Assembly: GCA_023957375.1 (NCBI GenBank)
Contig: JAMLHB010000001.1
Location: 1,652,245-1,716,244, forward strand
DNA length: 64,000 nucleotides
Reading direction: 5' to 3'
DNA from: Flavobacteriales bacterium
GTDB taxonomy: Bacteria; Bacteroidota; Bacteroidia; Flavobacteriales_F; PHOS-HE28
Positions 28,201-35,466 of the stretch are shown piece after piece; within the stretch, counting starts at the first letter, position 1; each line of letters begins with the position of its first letter. Position numbers and translations under genes: made by a program. The notes under the pieces were generated by a model. The model did no database searches. It was not told the origin of the DNA and worked only from the letters and a program-made list of their open reading frames with translations.

Positions 28201-28591
28201 TTATGCATGGAATGACGGGGCCTCTTCCGATCCGCGCAACGGGCTGGCCGCTGGTACTTACACCGTTACCATTACCGATGCCAACGGCTGCACACTGGAG
28301 CTGGTGATCCACCTCACCCAACCTGATGCGCTGGACATGCCCACCGGTTTCACTCCGAACGGCGACGGGCACAACGATACGTTCATCGTGCGCGGGATCG
28401 ATGGCTTCCCGAACAACCAGCTCACCGTGTTCAACCGATGGGGCAACGTGGTGTTCGACCAGCTACGGTACAACAACGACTGGCGCGGTGAAAACCAGCA
28501 GGGCCAAGCGCTGCCCAACGGCACCTACTTCGTGGTGCTGCGCCTTACACCTGAACTGATCCTGCAGAACTATGTGGACCTCCGCCGCTGA
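19211..28591 (+). CDS. Giant SprB-like adhesin: choice-of-anchor L, 32 SprB repeats, T9SS type B sorting domain
   Basis: A 3126-residue surface protein. A signal peptide ends at about residue 26 (LAPGLAHAQ). Residues about 30-270 are a choice-of-anchor L type domain (RFDFVFGSEEYNEYVGSQYN). A Calx-beta-like segment (about 275-370) and a PKD-like segment (about 378-448) follow. Residues about 450-3040 hold 32 repeats of about 75-85 residues that I could delimit, each with a C-x(2-8)-G start, GGxxPY, W and a closing YxVxxTDxNGC. The last 84 residues (from 3043) are the gliding-type CHU_C domain (MPTGFTPNGDGHNDTFIVRG), a type B T9SS signal. In Flavobacterium johnsoniae the related SprB moves along the cell surface in gliding. 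A PorP/SprF partner gene follows directly. Confidence 0.93.
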   Translation: MSMTRILSVTCRIATACALLAPGLAHAQLTVNAQTNLEQLARTITGPGVAISNPQINCHPEGYGQFQYSGSLLGIDEGILLTSGTISNAVGPNNVENKTFQQDRSGSSILNTVSGKTTRDACTFEFDVIPAGDSLRFDFVFGSEEYNEYVGSQYNDVFGFFISGPGIAGDPGIGNDKNIALVPGSNQAVTINNVNNGSNSSYYFDNAGGPYVQYDGFTQGLSAFSEVQPCQSYHLKLIVADASDRKFDSGVFIAKVKSNPVTMQLITANGTDSLIEGCNDGVVRFTRQHADNQPLALEYYLHGTAVNGTDYQPIGNPSPSVPKLITIPANQTYVDQPVTTIIDGADEGLETLLFILGNPNCPGSNADTLVVALVDSLNASVNPLTGMMCTGGQVQLSATGGTSYSWSPATGLSSTTVANPVAQPGATTTYTVTVTDGACSRQLHTQVKVSNMQASAVITKPLCNGAGNGAINLSISGGIPPYGVQWTGPNGFSATTEDISNIPAGTYTVVITDATCSRNFSFNVGQPAMLGVTLTPSLLIFGQNISCSGGNDGSINAQITGGTGPYSAAWSSSNGFTSNSVNIANLGEGDYSLVVTDANGCMAEANTTLLASAPMAAEITDTTHVACHNDGIGSATVGVSGGMPGYNYAWNTSPGQTTPTATGLAPGTYQVVVTDQYGCPAMATVAILGPTQPLSTQLTAQANVTCHGAANGSASISVSGGTSPYDIAWNTVPVQTGPSASSLAGGTYTATITDANGCQTTRDVTIAEPAQSLSASITAHQDINCHGQATGSATVNASGGTGPYSYSWNTMPPHNGASASGLAAGTYTVTATDAQGCSTSVTVVIAGPAAALAASVSSTNVSCAGGNNGTATVEAGGGTGPYSYQWNTTPAQHSATATGLGAGSWQAMVQDAQGCSTTATVVITQPVALVVTGTVTPAQCQGALNGAVDLQTSGGVEPYTWAWTGPNGFTASSEDIASVAAGAYSVVVTDANGCTASRSFSVVQPGLFTVNAIISSFGNANVSCVGSSDGSINLDVTGAVPPYSFAWAGPNGFASNQEDLTALQAGTYQVSITDDHGCSTGLDLTLDAPMPISVQLATSSFGGYGVSCHGGSNGSITSQTEGGNAPYGTVWTGPGGFTSNDANISGVAAGAYQLTITDANGCSTTQSTMLSQPAALVAANGGSSPAGCFGSPTGQATVTVSGGAAPYNYTWNTSPAQHAATAMGLAMGTYTVSVGDANGCTAQTTIGVGGPASALSVSITSVGHVLCHGSNGGSATAEATGGTAPYSYTWNTAPPTTGATATGLAAGTWTVTVTDAAGCTATRNAVVNQPAQPLAATWADQHNVTCFGDQDGSASIQVTGGSGNYNITWSTAPVQHGSTINGMSAGMYTATIADQNGCPQTLPITVYIGGPSEALSVAWTAQTYPGGAHVSCPGSTDGSINITPSGGTPNYTYYWQDGFANTFTTEDLVGLGAGTFQLHLLDAHGCALDTAITLAAPVQISATATVQSAVCHGSNDGAIDMTPAGGVPPYSYQWSGPNGYSATSQDLAQLYAGVYSVLITDLNGCTFQQPFDVTEPGTFTFDGVLDGNSCTSSSDGGIQLTASGGTEPYDFQWTGPNGYSATTESISGLAGGTYHLVLTDDNGCSALYSATVDAPEPLTVFSISHKNHGGYDITCAGASDGMLSTTYSGGVPPYAFTWTGPGGFTANTPDLTGLVAGMYSLTVSDANGCTRTIQVELTAPPPLGATSTAFAYAGGFGTSCSGSADGSITLVPEGGAPPYSVSWSGPGGYSASSWQITGLQAGSYTATVTDGNGCTTTATATLDAPAPITLAQNTVAIQCNAAATGAIDLTPSGGSGTYTYQWTGPGAFASNLQDLTGLQAGIYTVEVADANGCTATAAIELAQPLPILAVATITTTQCQGANTGAVDLNVTGGTGSYTYLWTGFPAFSATTADISGLFAGVYTVTITDDAGCTATASYNVGEPGQFDISAELSLAGGGYHVSCSYASDGAIDATVTGGTGPYNYFWTGPNGFTSIDEDPGNLAPGSYALTVHDVNGCNAGANFTLVAPTSLQIGLVATAQPSCNGGNNGSIQSSFSGGVAPFTATWTGPNGPMGIAPDLTGLGAGTYAVELTDALGCSATASITLTSPAGIDATATAHVFSNGTNLSCASAADGSINLTIDGGTAPYQIAWSGPGGYSANGPGISALPPGLYTATITDANGCTGFSQTMLTAPQPLVLTLTTSTYSNGNTISCAGANDGSATAVISGGSPNYTLQWTGPVGFSSSSSTITDLAPGAYTAYVADASGCTASVTVNLAAPPPLVVNATLSDHSGFEVGCTGGDGAIDLNLSGGLAPYQVSWTGPNGFASSDEDLTSLNAGMYTSVISDANGCTTSRNFTLNAPEALVATLSVTSNECDAASNGEIDLGLVGGVAPFTITWTGPGGFTSSDEDISGLASGEYSVSITSATGCSTSAQATVTAAAPMELSLYASDYGQVNIPCHGGSTGMVELTVTGGFGPLDIAWSGPGGFSASTSYLGGLTAGTYSAVITDAHGCMRDTSITLTEPDSPLDASLTSTDILCHGTAEGSITTTVSGGNGPYSFDWRGPDSTAFSTQDINALPAGDYELVVTDANQCVDTLQATIHQPDSALAVEHTLSGYNGYNISCANTANGGIDLHAIGGTPGYTYVWNGPNGFNSPADTLGGLAAGTYILDLSDANGCTLHQEFTLNPPPPLTINLAAGTFPSGSTISCQGANDGSITATVAGGVEPLSLQWTGPNGFTSSTAAIADLGPGTYCLMITDANNCDAQACLLLEEPNMLTATATSAPAACGLATGSVDATVVGGGAPYSFAWSNAATTEDIVGVAEGEYTLVVADANGCSTTTAATVGGSPALEALATTTAPLCHTSRDGAIALEVTSGTAPFSFQWSNDSTSAGLNQVGSGNYTVTITDANNCTWVQTIALNAPPALHADTVLSHISTYGGSDGSIALHAGGGTPPYSYAWNDGASSDPRNGLAAGTYTVTITDANGCTLELVIHLTQPDALDMPTGFTPNGDGHNDTFIVRGIDGFPNNQLTVFNRWGNVVFDQLRYNNDWRGENQQGQALPNGTYFVVLRLTPELILQNYVDLRR

Positions 28592-28598
28592 TCCAGGG

Positions 28599-29540
28599 AT
28601 GAGCACCCTGCGCAACCTCCTCCGCTTCCTGCCGGCCATCTTGTTGGCCGGTACCGCCAGTACGTTGCATGCCCAGCAGGAACTGATGATGAGCCAGTAC
28701 ATGTTCAACGGGCTGTTCATCAATCCTGCCTATGCCGGCAGCCACCCCTTCGCCAGTGCCACGGCCCTGCACCGGAGCCAATGGGTAGGCATGGAGGGCG
28801 CTCCGCGCACCAACCTCCTGGGGATCGACGGGCCCGTATGGGACAGGAAAATGGGCGTGGGCTTCACCTTCAGCCATGACCAGATCGGCGTGAGCCGTGA
28901 CATGGAAATGGCCGCGCACTATGCCTACCGCATCCGCACCGGCGCCAACGGCCACCTGGCCTTCGGGCTGAAGGCAGGTCTTTCCATGTACTCCGCCAAG
29001 CTCGGCGACCTGGTGTACTGGGATGCACAGGACCCCTTGTACCAAGCCAACATCAGCAATGCCCCCGTCGGCAAGTTCGGCTTCGGCATGTACTGGAACA
29101 ACGAGCGGTCCTTCGTCGGCATCTCGGTGCCCACCATCGCCGCAGCCGACCGCCAGCTTACACCGGACTTGGCCACCGCGCCCGACCACTATTTCACACA
29201 GCATTACTACATCAACGCAGGCCACGTGTTCGAGCTGAACGCCGACTTCGACCTCAAGCCCAGCGTGCTGGTGAAGTATCAGCAACAGGCCCCGCCCGAG
29301 GCCGACCTCAACCTGAACGTCCTGTTCAAGGACCGCTTTTGGATCGGGGCAGGCTATCGCACCGGTGATGCCTTTGTGGGCATGGTGGAATTCCAGATCA
29401 ACCACCTGTTCCGGGCGGGATATGCCTATGACATGAACACGTCCGGCCTGCGCCACTACAACGGCGGCTCGCACGAGGTGATGCTCGGCATCGACCTGGG
29501 CCGCGAACCGATCTCGATCAAGAACCCCCGGTACTTCTGA
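28599..29540 (+). CDS. PorP/SprF family type IX secretion membrane protein
   Basis: A 313-residue outer-membrane barrel protein of the PorP/SprF family. After the signal peptide (ILLAGTASTLHAQ) comes the family's opening, QQELMMSQYMFNGLFINPAY, then AGSHPF. Strand-rich segments follow, such as GVGFTFSHDQIGVS and FWIGAGYRTGDAF. SprF-type proteins are needed for secretion or attachment of the type B cargo encoded next to them, so its likely partner is the adhesin ending seven bases upstream. ATG 28599 is preferred over the in-frame ATG at 28572, which lies inside the adhesin gene. Its stop overlaps the next ATG by one base. Confidence 0.9.
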   Translation: MSTLRNLLRFLPAILLAGTASTLHAQQELMMSQYMFNGLFINPAYAGSHPFASATALHRSQWVGMEGAPRTNLLGIDGPVWDRKMGVGFTFSHDQIGVSRDMEMAAHYAYRIRTGANGHLAFGLKAGLSMYSAKLGDLVYWDAQDPLYQANISNAPVGKFGFGMYWNNERSFVGISVPTIAAADRQLTPDLATAPDHYFTQHYYINAGHVFELNADFDLKPSVLVKYQQQAPPEADLNLNVLFKDRFWIGAGYRTGDAFVGMVEFQINHLFRAGYAYDMNTSGLRHYNGGSHEVMLGIDLGREPISIKNPRYF

Positions 29541-31441
29541 TGCGGACCCGCAACTACATCTCCCAACTGCTGGTACTGGCCCCGCTGGTACTGGCCTCCT
29601 GCGCCCAGTACCATGTGCGAAAGGGGGAACAGGCCATGGCGCTGCTTTCATACCACAAGGCCGAGGCGCACTTCAACAAAGCCCTGGAGCACAGCCCGGA
29701 CCGGGCCGTGCTGCTGATGGCGGCCCAAGCGGAAGCCAAGCAGAACAAGGTGGAGCAGGCCGCCGCCCACTATGCTGCCGCAGAGCAGATCGCACCGCTT
29801 GCAGGAGCCGATGCCTTTCAATACGGCCGGTTGCTGATGGGCTTGGGCGAGCACGCCCAAGCCGAGCCATTCCTTGCACGCGCTTGGGCGGACCAACCCG
29901 AACGGCGCGAGATCGCGGACCAGATCGGCTCCGTGCAGGGTTACAAGTCCTTCTATATCGACAGTGCCCGTTATGATGTTCAGCCGTTGGCCATCAACGG
30001 CGTGTCCACCGCCTTTTCCGCCGTGCCCTTCGGCAACAGCCTGCTCTTCACCGCCCAGCGCCAAGCACCCGCAACGAAACGCGACCCTTGGACAGGTTAC
30101 TCCTTTACCGGACTGTATGCCGCACCGTTGGAAGCCAACGGCGCTCCCATGCAACCGGAGCAATTGAAAGGGCTGGTGAACGGACCTTACCATGAAGGCC
30201 CTGCCGTAGTGGCCAGCGACAGCACCACCCTGTACTTTACGCGCAGCAACTACTATGGGCGGAAGTTGTTGAAGGACGACAAGAATGTCAGCAACCTGAA
30301 ACTCTTCCGCGCCACGCGGCAAGCCGACGGCAGTTGGGGCGAGATCGGTGAGTTCGCATACAACAACGATGCCTACTCCGTGGGGCAACCGGCCTTGAGC
30401 ACGGACGGCAACACCTTGTTCTTCACCAGCGACATGCCTGGCGGCTTGGGCGGAAAGGACCTGTGGTACAGTAGGAACCTGGGCACCGGGTGGGGGCCTC
30501 CCGTGAACATGGGCCCCACGGTCAATACCAGCGGCGACGAGATGTTCCCCACGGTGGTGGGCGACGCCTTGTACTTCTCCAGCACGGGCCACACCAACAT
30601 GGGGGGGCTCGACATCTTTGAGACACACCTGGAAGGCGACTACTGGAGCGAGCCTCGCAACATGGGCTACCCCTTGAACAGCACCCGGGACGACTTCGGA
30701 TTGTGGATGGCCGGTGATGGCACCCACGGCTTGATCAGCAGCGACCGTTCCGGGATCGACTGGACCTATGCCTTTAGCGTGCATCCGCCCGTGTTCAAGG
30801 TGGAAGGCACGATCACCCAGGCCGGAAGCGATGAGCCTGTTCCTTTTGCGTTCGTCACCTTGGAAAACCTGGCCGACCACATCAAGCAACAACTAACAGC
30901 CGACGCCAACGGGCATTTCAGCTTTGACCTTGCCGCCAATAGCAGCTATGCCGTCATTGCTTCCAAGGAAGGCATGCTCACCCGGAGCACAACGGCCAGT
31001 ACTGTCGGGCTGGGCCTCAGCACCACCTTGCGCGCCGACCTGCACATGAGCCCGTTGGAACTGGACAAGCCCATCGTGGTGCCGAACATTTACTATGATT
31101 ACGACAAATGGGACATCCGGCCGGATGCCGCCATGGAATTGAACAAGCTCGCCAAGGTCTTTTTGGACAACCCCGACCTCACCTTCGAGCTCAGCTCACA
31201 TACCGATAGCCGCGGAGGCGACCTGTACAACTTGGTATTGAGCGACGGCAGGGCCAAAAGCGCCGTGGATTACCTGGTGCGCCAAGGAGTGCCTCCGGAA
31301 CGGCTGATTGCACGCGGCTATGGCGAGTCCGTCCTGGTGAACCACTGCTCGGACGGAGTGACGTGCACCGAGGAAGAGCATCAGGCCAACCGCCGAACCG
31401 AGTTCAAGGTGGTGCAATTAGGCACTGCCGTCTCGCCTTAA
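29540..31441 (+). CDS. porE: PorE-like OmpA-family lipoprotein with TPR, beta-propeller and carboxypeptidase-regulatory-like domains
   Basis: A 633-residue lipoprotein (lipobox LASC, Cys21). Domains in order: TPR helices (about 25-130), a WD40/PD40-type propeller (about 140-420, with repeats such as ALSTDGNTLFFTSDMPGGLG and ALYFSSTGHTNMGGLDIF), a carboxypeptidase-regulatory-like fold (about 425-500), and a C-terminal OmpA domain (about 520-630, NIYYDYDKWDIRPDA and ELSSHTDSRG). This order is that of PorE of the Porphyromonas gingivalis T9SS, proposed to hold the machinery to peptidoglycan. The OmpA domain keeps the Asp and Arg (TDSRG and NRRTEFKV) that bind diaminopimelate. Several paralogues of this type occur in Bacteroidota, so the gene symbol is by architecture. 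Confidence 0.82.
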   Translation: MRTRNYISQLLVLAPLVLASCAQYHVRKGEQAMALLSYHKAEAHFNKALEHSPDRAVLLMAAQAEAKQNKVEQAAAHYAAAEQIAPLAGADAFQYGRLLMGLGEHAQAEPFLARAWADQPERREIADQIGSVQGYKSFYIDSARYDVQPLAINGVSTAFSAVPFGNSLLFTAQRQAPATKRDPWTGYSFTGLYAAPLEANGAPMQPEQLKGLVNGPYHEGPAVVASDSTTLYFTRSNYYGRKLLKDDKNVSNLKLFRATRQADGSWGEIGEFAYNNDAYSVGQPALSTDGNTLFFTSDMPGGLGGKDLWYSRNLGTGWGPPVNMGPTVNTSGDEMFPTVVGDALYFSSTGHTNMGGLDIFETHLEGDYWSEPRNMGYPLNSTRDDFGLWMAGDGTHGLISSDRSGIDWTYAFSVHPPVFKVEGTITQAGSDEPVPFAFVTLENLADHIKQQLTADANGHFSFDLAANSSYAVIASKEGMLTRSTTASTVGLGLSTTLRADLHMSPLELDKPIVVPNIYYDYDKWDIRPDAAMELNKLAKVFLDNPDLTFELSSHTDSRGGDLYNLVLSDGRAKSAVDYLVRQGVPPERLIARGYGESVLVNHCSDGVTCTEEEHQANRRTEFKVVQLGTAVSP

Positions 31442-31447
31442 CGCCGG

Positions 31448-32989
31448 TTACTTCACCCTGACGCGTGCACGCTCCTTCACCACCTGGGCGAACGAGGTGC
31501 CATCCACCTTGGAATCCACCCAGGCCCTGACGTTGAAGTACTTCAGCACAGTGCCTTCGTACGGGTCCTTCATCAGTTCGTCCAAACGTGCTTTGAGCGA
31601 TCGGAACGTGGCGTCCCGCGCGGACGGCGAGGTGCTCCGGGCAAGCTTCTTGATGTGGTCCAGCATGGCCAGCTCCATGCCGATGGCGCGACGGCGCTTG
31701 CTGAGGTAGCGCTGCGTGCTGCGAACGATGTACTCCAACAGGTCGAAGTTGCCCAGCTCGTAGTGGATCACGAGATTGAACAACCGTGCATAGGTGAAGA
31801 TGTCCTGCCGCAAGGCCGGCTCGGGGTCATTGAGCACTTTGTTCAACCAATACAAGGAACGGTTCATGGACCCGGCCCCGAAGTGCACCGTTGAAAGCAG
31901 GAAATAGAACTCCAACACGTACTCCTTGGGCAGCTGCCCCCCCCACTGCTCCATGCCCGACACCACCTCAGGCTCCAGATCCACCGCCCGCTGGTACTCC
32001 CCGATGCGGTCGTAGTAGCGCAGCTCGCTGAGGAAGCTGTTGCAGAACACCAACAGCCGGATCTCGATCTCCCCGAACCCCGCCATTTTGGGCAACGCCC
32101 TCAGTTTGCCGATGTCCTCCTTCACATGGGCGTGGTCACCGAGTTCGATCTCGCATTGGACCAGATAGTACAAGGTTCGCACATAGCGCTTGGGCAAGTC
32201 CTTGCGCAATTGCGGGTGGGCATCCAGGATCTCCTTGGCCCGGTTGAATTTCGCATAACTGGTGGCCCAATCACGCTTGGCCCAATTGCAGAACCCCTGC
32301 GTATAATGGCAGATGGTGCTGGCCCGATGGCTGAGCGCCGTGTTCTTCCCCTTGATCAAGGGATGCTCGCTGATCTGGCCCACCAAGGCCTCCTCCTCCT
32401 CGGTACGCACGTATCCGCCGCTGCGGAACACATAGTTGATCTGTGCATAGAGCACGTTGTAAGTGGCCAGGTTCCGCAGCTTGGCCAATACCAGTTCCTC
32501 CTCCTGCGCGAGGGCCGTGAGGTCGCTGGTGAAATTGCCGCTCTGGAAGGCCTCCTCGATCAGCATCTTTTCCCAGCTCAACAGCTCGGACCAGAGGTAG
32601 AACTGTTCATGCTCCGCAGCGATGCGCTTGGCGCGCTCCAGCATCTTGGCCGCCTCATCATAAAGCGCCTTGCCCAGCAGGATCTCGATGTTGTTGATGT
32701 GCTGCTTGAGCAGCCCGCTTACACTGGCATCCGCGTGGTAGGCCCGAAGCGCCTTGAGGATCAACTTGTACAGGTGGTTCTTTTCCGAAGGGAAGTGGCG
32801 GATGAACGTCGCCTTGGCGAATTGCTTCTTGATCGCCGCCTCGTCGTATTCCTTCTGCCTGTCGATCGCATCGAAGATCTGCAGATAGTTCTTCTCCCCG
32901 CTCTGCAGCGAGGAATGCAGCTTGAAGAACCGCTTCTCCGACTTGGTCAGCGAGCGGATAAGGTCGAAGAGTTCCGTACTTGGCTTCAT
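31448..32989 (-). CDS. Conserved helical-repeat (TPR-like) protein, function unknown
   Basis: A 513-residue cytoplasmic protein with no signal peptide. It begins MKPSTELFDLIRSLTKSEKR and is almost wholly helical, with helix pairs typical of TPR-like folds (ALYDEAAKMLERAKRIAAEH, DWATSYAKFNRAKEILDAHP). I recognise it as a type conserved in Bacteroidota without assigned function; a scaffold or regulatory role is plausible. ATG 32989 fits the conserved start; the frame stays open to 33436, but that part lies opposite the M1 peptidase gene. It ends six bases from the porE-like stop (convergent). Confidence 0.75.
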   Translation of the reverse strand: MKPSTELFDLIRSLTKSEKRFFKLHSSLQSGEKNYLQIFDAIDRQKEYDEAAIKKQFAKATFIRHFPSEKNHLYKLILKALRAYHADASVSGLLKQHINNIEILLGKALYDEAAKMLERAKRIAAEHEQFYLWSELLSWEKMLIEEAFQSGNFTSDLTALAQEEELVLAKLRNLATYNVLYAQINYVFRSGGYVRTEEEEALVGQISEHPLIKGKNTALSHRASTICHYTQGFCNWAKRDWATSYAKFNRAKEILDAHPQLRKDLPKRYVRTLYYLVQCEIELGDHAHVKEDIGKLRALPKMAGFGEIEIRLLVFCNSFLSELRYYDRIGEYQRAVDLEPEVVSGMEQWGGQLPKEYVLEFYFLLSTVHFGAGSMNRSLYWLNKVLNDPEPALRQDIFTYARLFNLVIHYELGNFDLLEYIVRSTQRYLSKRRRAIGMELAMLDHIKKLARSTSPSARDATFRSLKARLDELMKDPYEGTVLKYFNVRAWVDSKVDGTSFAQVVKERARVRVK

Positions 32990-33073
32990 GCTTCGTCCCG
33001 TTCCGTGGTACTTGCCCAAATATAGGGAAGACGACAAGTTTCGCCTCGTCGGTTTCCCTTGTGGGCCAAACGG

Positions 33074-33081
33074 TACTTTCG
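33074..33081 (+). promoter_or_regulatory. Possible -7 box for the second M1 peptidase gene
   Basis: TACTTTCG, one mismatch from TAnnTTTG, ends five bases before the preferred ATG at 33087. It lies in the 97-base gap between divergent genes. Confidence 0.35.
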
Positions 33082-33086
33082 CGTTC

Positions 33087-35453
33087 ATGCCCGTTGCCCA
33101 ACATCTTGTCCCCTCCTTGCTCCTTCTACTACCCACGGCCGGTTCCGCCCAAGGGAGCGGAGTGGGCAGCGCTTCGCGCAGCGATAGCATCAACGTACTC
33201 CACACCCGCATCGAACTGGACTTGTCCAACACGGCGGCAGGGCTCATCCACGGGGATGCCACCCTCACATTTGCCCCGCGCGTGCAGGGCATCACCCACC
33301 TGCCCGTCGACCTCATGCTCCCCGTGGATTCCGTGGTGATGAACGGGTTGCATTTGCCATACAGCCAAGCCGGGGAAGTGCTGCTGATCGATCTGCAGAG
33401 CATCTTCGGTCCGGAGGACACCTTGGCGGTCACCATCAGCTATGGCGGAGATCCGGTGACGGACCCCAGTGGCTTCGGCGGCTTCTACACCTTGCCCAGT
33501 TATCAATACGACCTTGGCGTGGCCTTCGATGCCGTACCCCACTCCTTCGGGCGTGCCTGGTTCCCCTGCTTCGACAATTTCGTGGAGCGCAGTTCATTTG
33601 ATTTCATCGTGCGCACCACCAACGGGCGGTCCGTGTTTGCCAGCGGCGCCTTGCAACAGATCACCGAGATGGACGATGGCGGGCGCATCACTCATTGGAG
33701 GCTGGAGGAGCCCGTTCCTTCGTACTTGGCTTCCGTGGCAGCCGGAAATTACGCGGCCATCCACGATACGTTCCCAAGCCTATCAGGGGCGGACGTGCCT
33801 GTGATCCTCGCCGCGCTTCCCGGCGACACGGCCCAAATGCGCGCCTCATTTTTCCACCTCAAGGACGCCTTCGACAGCTTTGAACAATGGTTCGGTCCCT
33901 ACCGGTGGAACCGCGTGGGATACGTGCTTACCAGCGCTGGCGCCATGGAGCATGCCACCAACATCTGCTATCCCGATTTCGCCGCGGACGGCACATTGGC
34001 CAATGAGGACCTGATCGCCCACGAACTTTCGCACCATTGGTTCGGCAACTTGATCACCTGCGCCACGGCGGAGGAGATGTACATCAACGAAGGGTTCGCC
34101 GACTTCTGTGCCATGCTGTTCATTGAAGGGCTGTATGGCGAGGGCCCGTACAAGGCCCGGGTGCGCGCCAACCACCGGCGCGTGGTAAGCTCGGCCCATC
34201 TTCGGGATGCCGGATGGTATGCACTTGCCGCCGTGCCGCAGAACGCCACTTATGGTGAAACCACGTATAAAAAGGGCGCCGACGTCGCACGCACCCTGCG
34301 GGCCGTGATGGGTGACAGCCTGTTCAGCACGGCCATGAAGCGCCTCTTTGCCAACAACGGCTTCAGCGCCATGGGCACGCATGCCTTGCGCGACAGTCTC
34401 GGCGAGGCAGCAGGCATGGACCTCACGGATTTCTTCAACAACTGGATCCTGCAGCCCGGTGGTGCCGCCTTCATGGTGGATTCGTTTTCCACGGGGGGCG
34501 ATCCGCTCCAAACACAGGTGTTCATCCGCCAAAAGACGCGTGGCGGTGCCGCACTGTTCCACGATGTACCCGTATCGGTCACCTGCATTGGAAGCGATGG
34601 GCAACAACACCGGGAACTGGCCATCTTGGACGGCGAACAATCCATCGCCACGGTTTCCACACCCTTCCTACCCGTGGCCGTGAGGCTGAACGATGATGAC
34701 CGGCTCGCCCTGGCCACCACGTGGGACACCCTTACGGTAACAACCACCGGACAGAAGAATTTCAGCAATACCGACCTGGTGCTGCACACCAGCGCCATTT
34801 CCGCGCCCGCACACCTGCGGGTCGAAGAGCTGTGGGTACCGGCAGACCCGGCGGAAGGCTTCCAGGTATCGCCCGACCGGTGGTGGCGGATCGAAAACAA
34901 TGCGCCCCCCGGAACGGAGATGACCCTGCGTTTTACGGTGGACGGGCGGCCCGGCATGATCAATTCCTTCGATCAAGGCCTGGTGCAGAGCGTGGGTGGC
35001 GTCGTCTTCCATGAGGACAGCCTCGTGGTGCTCTACCGTCCTGCACCGGGCTTCGCGTGGCAGGCCAAGCCATCAACGGTGAATAGTGTGGGCAGCGCAA
35101 CGGACGGCAACGCCCGGGTGGACATCAGCGGCGTGGCCCCCGGCGATTACGTGGTGGCATGGCGAACCCTGCCCATGTCCTTGACCGAGGTGGGCACCAA
35201 CCCCCAAGGGTGGACCTACTTTCCGGACCCCGCCTCGGACCGGGTGACGGTTGTGGCACCGGACGACCAGCGGGTGAACGGTGCCAAGCTGGTGGTCCGG
35301 GACATGGGAGGTCGGGTCCTTCATCGCCAGCGGCTGCGTGCCGGGGCCAACCACGTCCAACTGTCACGCCTGCCCGCCCAGCCTGTTGTGTTGGCCGTGC
35401 AGTACCCGGATGGTGCATCGAAAAGCCTTGGGCACTTGCGCATCATCCATTGA
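33087..35453 (+). CDS. M1 family zinc metallopeptidase with T9SS type A sorting domain
   Basis: A 788-residue exported peptidase. The signal peptide is PVAQHLVPSLLLLLPTAGSA. The GAMEH substrate loop lies at residues about 285-289 (Met287, Glu288); the zinc ligands are HELSH (His312, Glu313, His316) and Glu335 in YINEGFADF. From about residue 500 there is a beta-rich region. The last 85 residues are a type A sorting domain (GWTYFPDPASDRVTVVAPDD, then VRDMGGRVLHRQRL and a final LRIIH strand), so it should leave the cell by T9SS. ATG 33087 is chosen because the signal peptide begins there; the frame to 32922 runs opposite the divergent gene. Confidence 0.93.
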   Translation: MPVAQHLVPSLLLLLPTAGSAQGSGVGSASRSDSINVLHTRIELDLSNTAAGLIHGDATLTFAPRVQGITHLPVDLMLPVDSVVMNGLHLPYSQAGEVLLIDLQSIFGPEDTLAVTISYGGDPVTDPSGFGGFYTLPSYQYDLGVAFDAVPHSFGRAWFPCFDNFVERSSFDFIVRTTNGRSVFASGALQQITEMDDGGRITHWRLEEPVPSYLASVAAGNYAAIHDTFPSLSGADVPVILAALPGDTAQMRASFFHLKDAFDSFEQWFGPYRWNRVGYVLTSAGAMEHATNICYPDFAADGTLANEDLIAHELSHHWFGNLITCATAEEMYINEGFADFCAMLFIEGLYGEGPYKARVRANHRRVVSSAHLRDAGWYALAAVPQNATYGETTYKKGADVARTLRAVMGDSLFSTAMKRLFANNGFSAMGTHALRDSLGEAAGMDLTDFFNNWILQPGGAAFMVDSFSTGGDPLQTQVFIRQKTRGGAALFHDVPVSVTCIGSDGQQHRELAILDGEQSIATVSTPFLPVAVRLNDDDRLALATTWDTLTVTTTGQKNFSNTDLVLHTSAISAPAHLRVEELWVPADPAEGFQVSPDRWWRIENNAPPGTEMTLRFTVDGRPGMINSFDQGLVQSVGGVVFHEDSLVVLYRPAPGFAWQAKPSTVNSVGSATDGNARVDISGVAPGDYVVAWRTLPMSLTEVGTNPQGWTYFPDPASDRVTVVAPDDQRVNGAKLVVRDMGGRVLHRQRLRAGANHVQLSRLPAQPVVLAVQYPDGASKSLGHLRIIH

Positions 35454-35466
35454 ACACGTCTCCAAG

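Noticed and set aside
20560..28330. CRISPR-like or satellite array because of strong periodicity of about 240 bases
   Set aside because: The period is that of protein repeats; the DNA copies are diverged and uninterrupted by spacers, and the frame is open throughout.
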